A stretch of DNA of 64,000 bases. It comes from Paramecium pentaurelia (lineage: Eukaryota; Ciliophora; Oligohymenophorea; Peniculida; Parameciidae). The translations under genes were made by a program, and so were the position numbers. The notes under the pieces are model-generated. The model ran no database searches, was not told where the DNA came from, and saw only the letters and a program-made list of their open reading frames with translations. Below are positions 62,401 to 64,000 of this stretch, piece by piece; the first letter of the stretch is position 1, and every line of letters begins with the position of its first letter. The stretch lies in the NCBI GenBank assembly GCA_905183005.1, contig CAJJDO010000061.1, forward strand, positions 381,338 to 445,337. Reading direction: 5' to 3'.

Positions 62401-64000
62401 AGTTTATATGCAATGTTTGCAATTTAAAATGTGGATTTGGCAATTTATAATCTCTAAAGCAATACTGAAATCATTAATATCAGATAATGTACAAATTTCA
62501 TTTTCATCTAAATTAATATAAGATCTCAAACAATTTTATTAAGTTTAACTCTTATAAATACATTGACCAGAGCTGAATTAAAAAATGAATCCTTCTTTAC
62601 ATTAAGCACAACCTACTTTGATCTCTTCATCAATTAGAGAATAGCTTTCATAAAATCCCAGAGTAGTTTTTGTAGGATCACTTGCTAAATAATTGAAACA
62701 ATATAAACAATGGTGTAATTCACAAATAACACATTTTTGATAAAAATCTATAAAATTAGGAGATTTGCAAGTTTCTTTATTTTATCCCAATGAGAGATAA
62801 ATAGTAGGTTGATAATTTAAACAAATAAATTGTGTAACTAAAATTTAACATTCTAAACACTCAACTCCACATTAATAACAATTATTCTGTATTGATTGAC
62901 ATAATTATTTAAATTAAAATAATTATTCTATTTAATCAACTTAATTATTAGATGAACTTATTGAATTACAATCAGGACAGTATTATATATCATCTCCTAC
63001 TAAAATATAATATAATTTATTATCTGCTTAAAAATATTTTGATGTGTTTCCGTTCTTATCTGTATATAATATTGTTTAACAAAAAAGAGTCTAAAACCAT
63101 AAACTAGGATTTTATACACATTCCAGACATGTAATAAAATTTTTATTAATTATAGATGGACTAATATATATTATATAATAATACCATTTATAGCATTCAT
63201 CATTGAATTAAAAAAAACCATATTGGCATACTTTTTTTAATTCTTATTCTTAAACTAAATTAAGATTCAAATTTTAATAATTAATACATTCATTATTTGA
63301 ATCAATTGTTCCATATTAACAGATGCATTCTTTAAAATCTGGTAAATATCTTCTATTTGATAATTCAAAACATGATAAACAATCTTCTTTAGTTGGACCA
63401 TCACATTCTTTACAAGTAGGATGGCAATTTATATTTGGTTGATTAATATCTGGACAATTAAAAAATTTAAAACCTATTATTTATATAATTAAATAATCTG
63501 ATTTAGACTTTAAAATATTTCCATAAAGTAATTTAAATTATACCATATTAAAATGATTAACTAAAATATTTAAATTGAATTATTCTTGATCAAAACCTTA
63601 ATAAAATGTTATTGAAATAGAAATAGAAGTCTCTGTCTTTTCTATTAATATATAATGCCATAATTAAATATCACAATTTATATCAAATTTTTATGTCTTT
63701 AAAAAAGGATTTTTTGAAAAATCAATATTAACAGTTGGGAAAGTATAACTATATGATTTTATGATAATTTAGTTCCCTAAAGATGAAATCTTATATAATA
63801 ATTAAAATGCACTCAAATTATCTTATGTCAATTATGAATTTAAAAAATTTCCTGACAGTTTAAATAATTAATAATAAAATTCATCTGAATATGAATTAAT
63901 TTCTCTAATTTTAATCCACCCTGATAATAAAAACTTATCACAATTAAGTTATTAAGATACAAATTAAAATTGATCTTATTATTATATAATAACATCTTCA
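56154..64000 (-). CDS. Very large Cys-rich, beta-helix, multi-pass membrane protein (5' end beyond window)
   Basis: More than 2,500 residues within the window. The part nearest the window end is Cys-rich with furin-like or EGF-like repeats (CHPTCKECDGPTKEDCLSCF, CGVECLECQ, CDEMCSICESD, 62000-63500). The centre (about 57700-61950) is a long series of short beta strands with N-rich turns (LTIINGIFQYI, IKNIIAQDCF), typical of pectin-lyase-like parallel beta helices. A second Cys cluster (CYKGHIGGLCEECDRF) precedes a C-terminal domain with about seven or more membrane segments (LFLNYFWVFSLIFTF, ILIMFALMLCQILIIFFGF, IPGSLLIGLILPLSLFLIL), with introns of 25, 23 and 23 nt there. Ciliates carry families of such surface proteins; the ligand is unknown. 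The exact stop is uncertain. Confidence 0.8.

Noticed and set aside
1..64000. Dense TAA and TAG inside all long frames, suggesting widespread pseudogenes
   Set aside because: Conserved protein motifs read straight through them as Gln; only TGA acts as a stop, as in the ciliate nuclear code.
1..64000. CRISPR arrays, rRNA, tRNA, bacterial operons or insertion sequences
   Set aside because: Looked for and none seen; the intron-rich, TGA-only coding is eukaryotic.

Overview
The window looks like a macronuclear scaffold from a ciliate, most likely a Paramecium species. It is very AT-rich. Coding frames read straight through TAA and TAG (as Gln) and end only at TGA. Almost every gene becomes a clean full-length protein after removing 20-34 nt introns (GT...AG, usually ending TAG). 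Two trichocyst-matrix-like genes also point to Paramecium. I fitted introns by eye; for the spliced models the summed exon length is a multiple of three, which supports the coordinates.

Region 1-13.3 kb is densely packed: PTEN lipid phosphatase, trichocyst matrix protein, small membrane protein, AGC-type pseudokinase, eIF2A, second trichocyst matrix protein, ULK-type kinase, and the 1,441-residue central-pair protein SPEF2/CPC1. Region 13.4-35.1 kb mixes genes with AT-rich spacers: two unknown proteins, two Myb/SANT proteins, a MAP3K-like pseudokinase, a NEK kinase, a UBA-PUB protein, a small secreted protein, two coiled-coil proteins, an E2-fold protein without catalytic Cys, a Polo-like kinase, CFAP77, a cyclin and a START protein. 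Five kinase-fold genes, a cyclin and PTEN give this half a signalling and cell-cycle flavour. CPC1 and CFAP77 are ciliary.

Region 35.5-40.7 kb holds a decayed Rab-like gene and a WD40-repeat gene, broken up by two exact direct duplications of about 1.2 kb. Each second copy begins right after a single N, so these are most simply unmerged contig overlaps rather than biology. Region 40.7-53 kb has low-information sequence with coding-like relics, a VIT/VWA protein, a 910-base gap inside a minisatellite, and a hybrid histidine kinase. Region 53.2-64 kb has a sugar-type MFS transporter, a pentanucleotide repeat, and a very large minus-strand surface protein (Cys-rich, beta-helix, multi-pass membrane) that runs off the window.

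Because only TGA stops translation, chance open frames of 100-200 codons are common in the spacers. ORF length alone was therefore not accepted as evidence.
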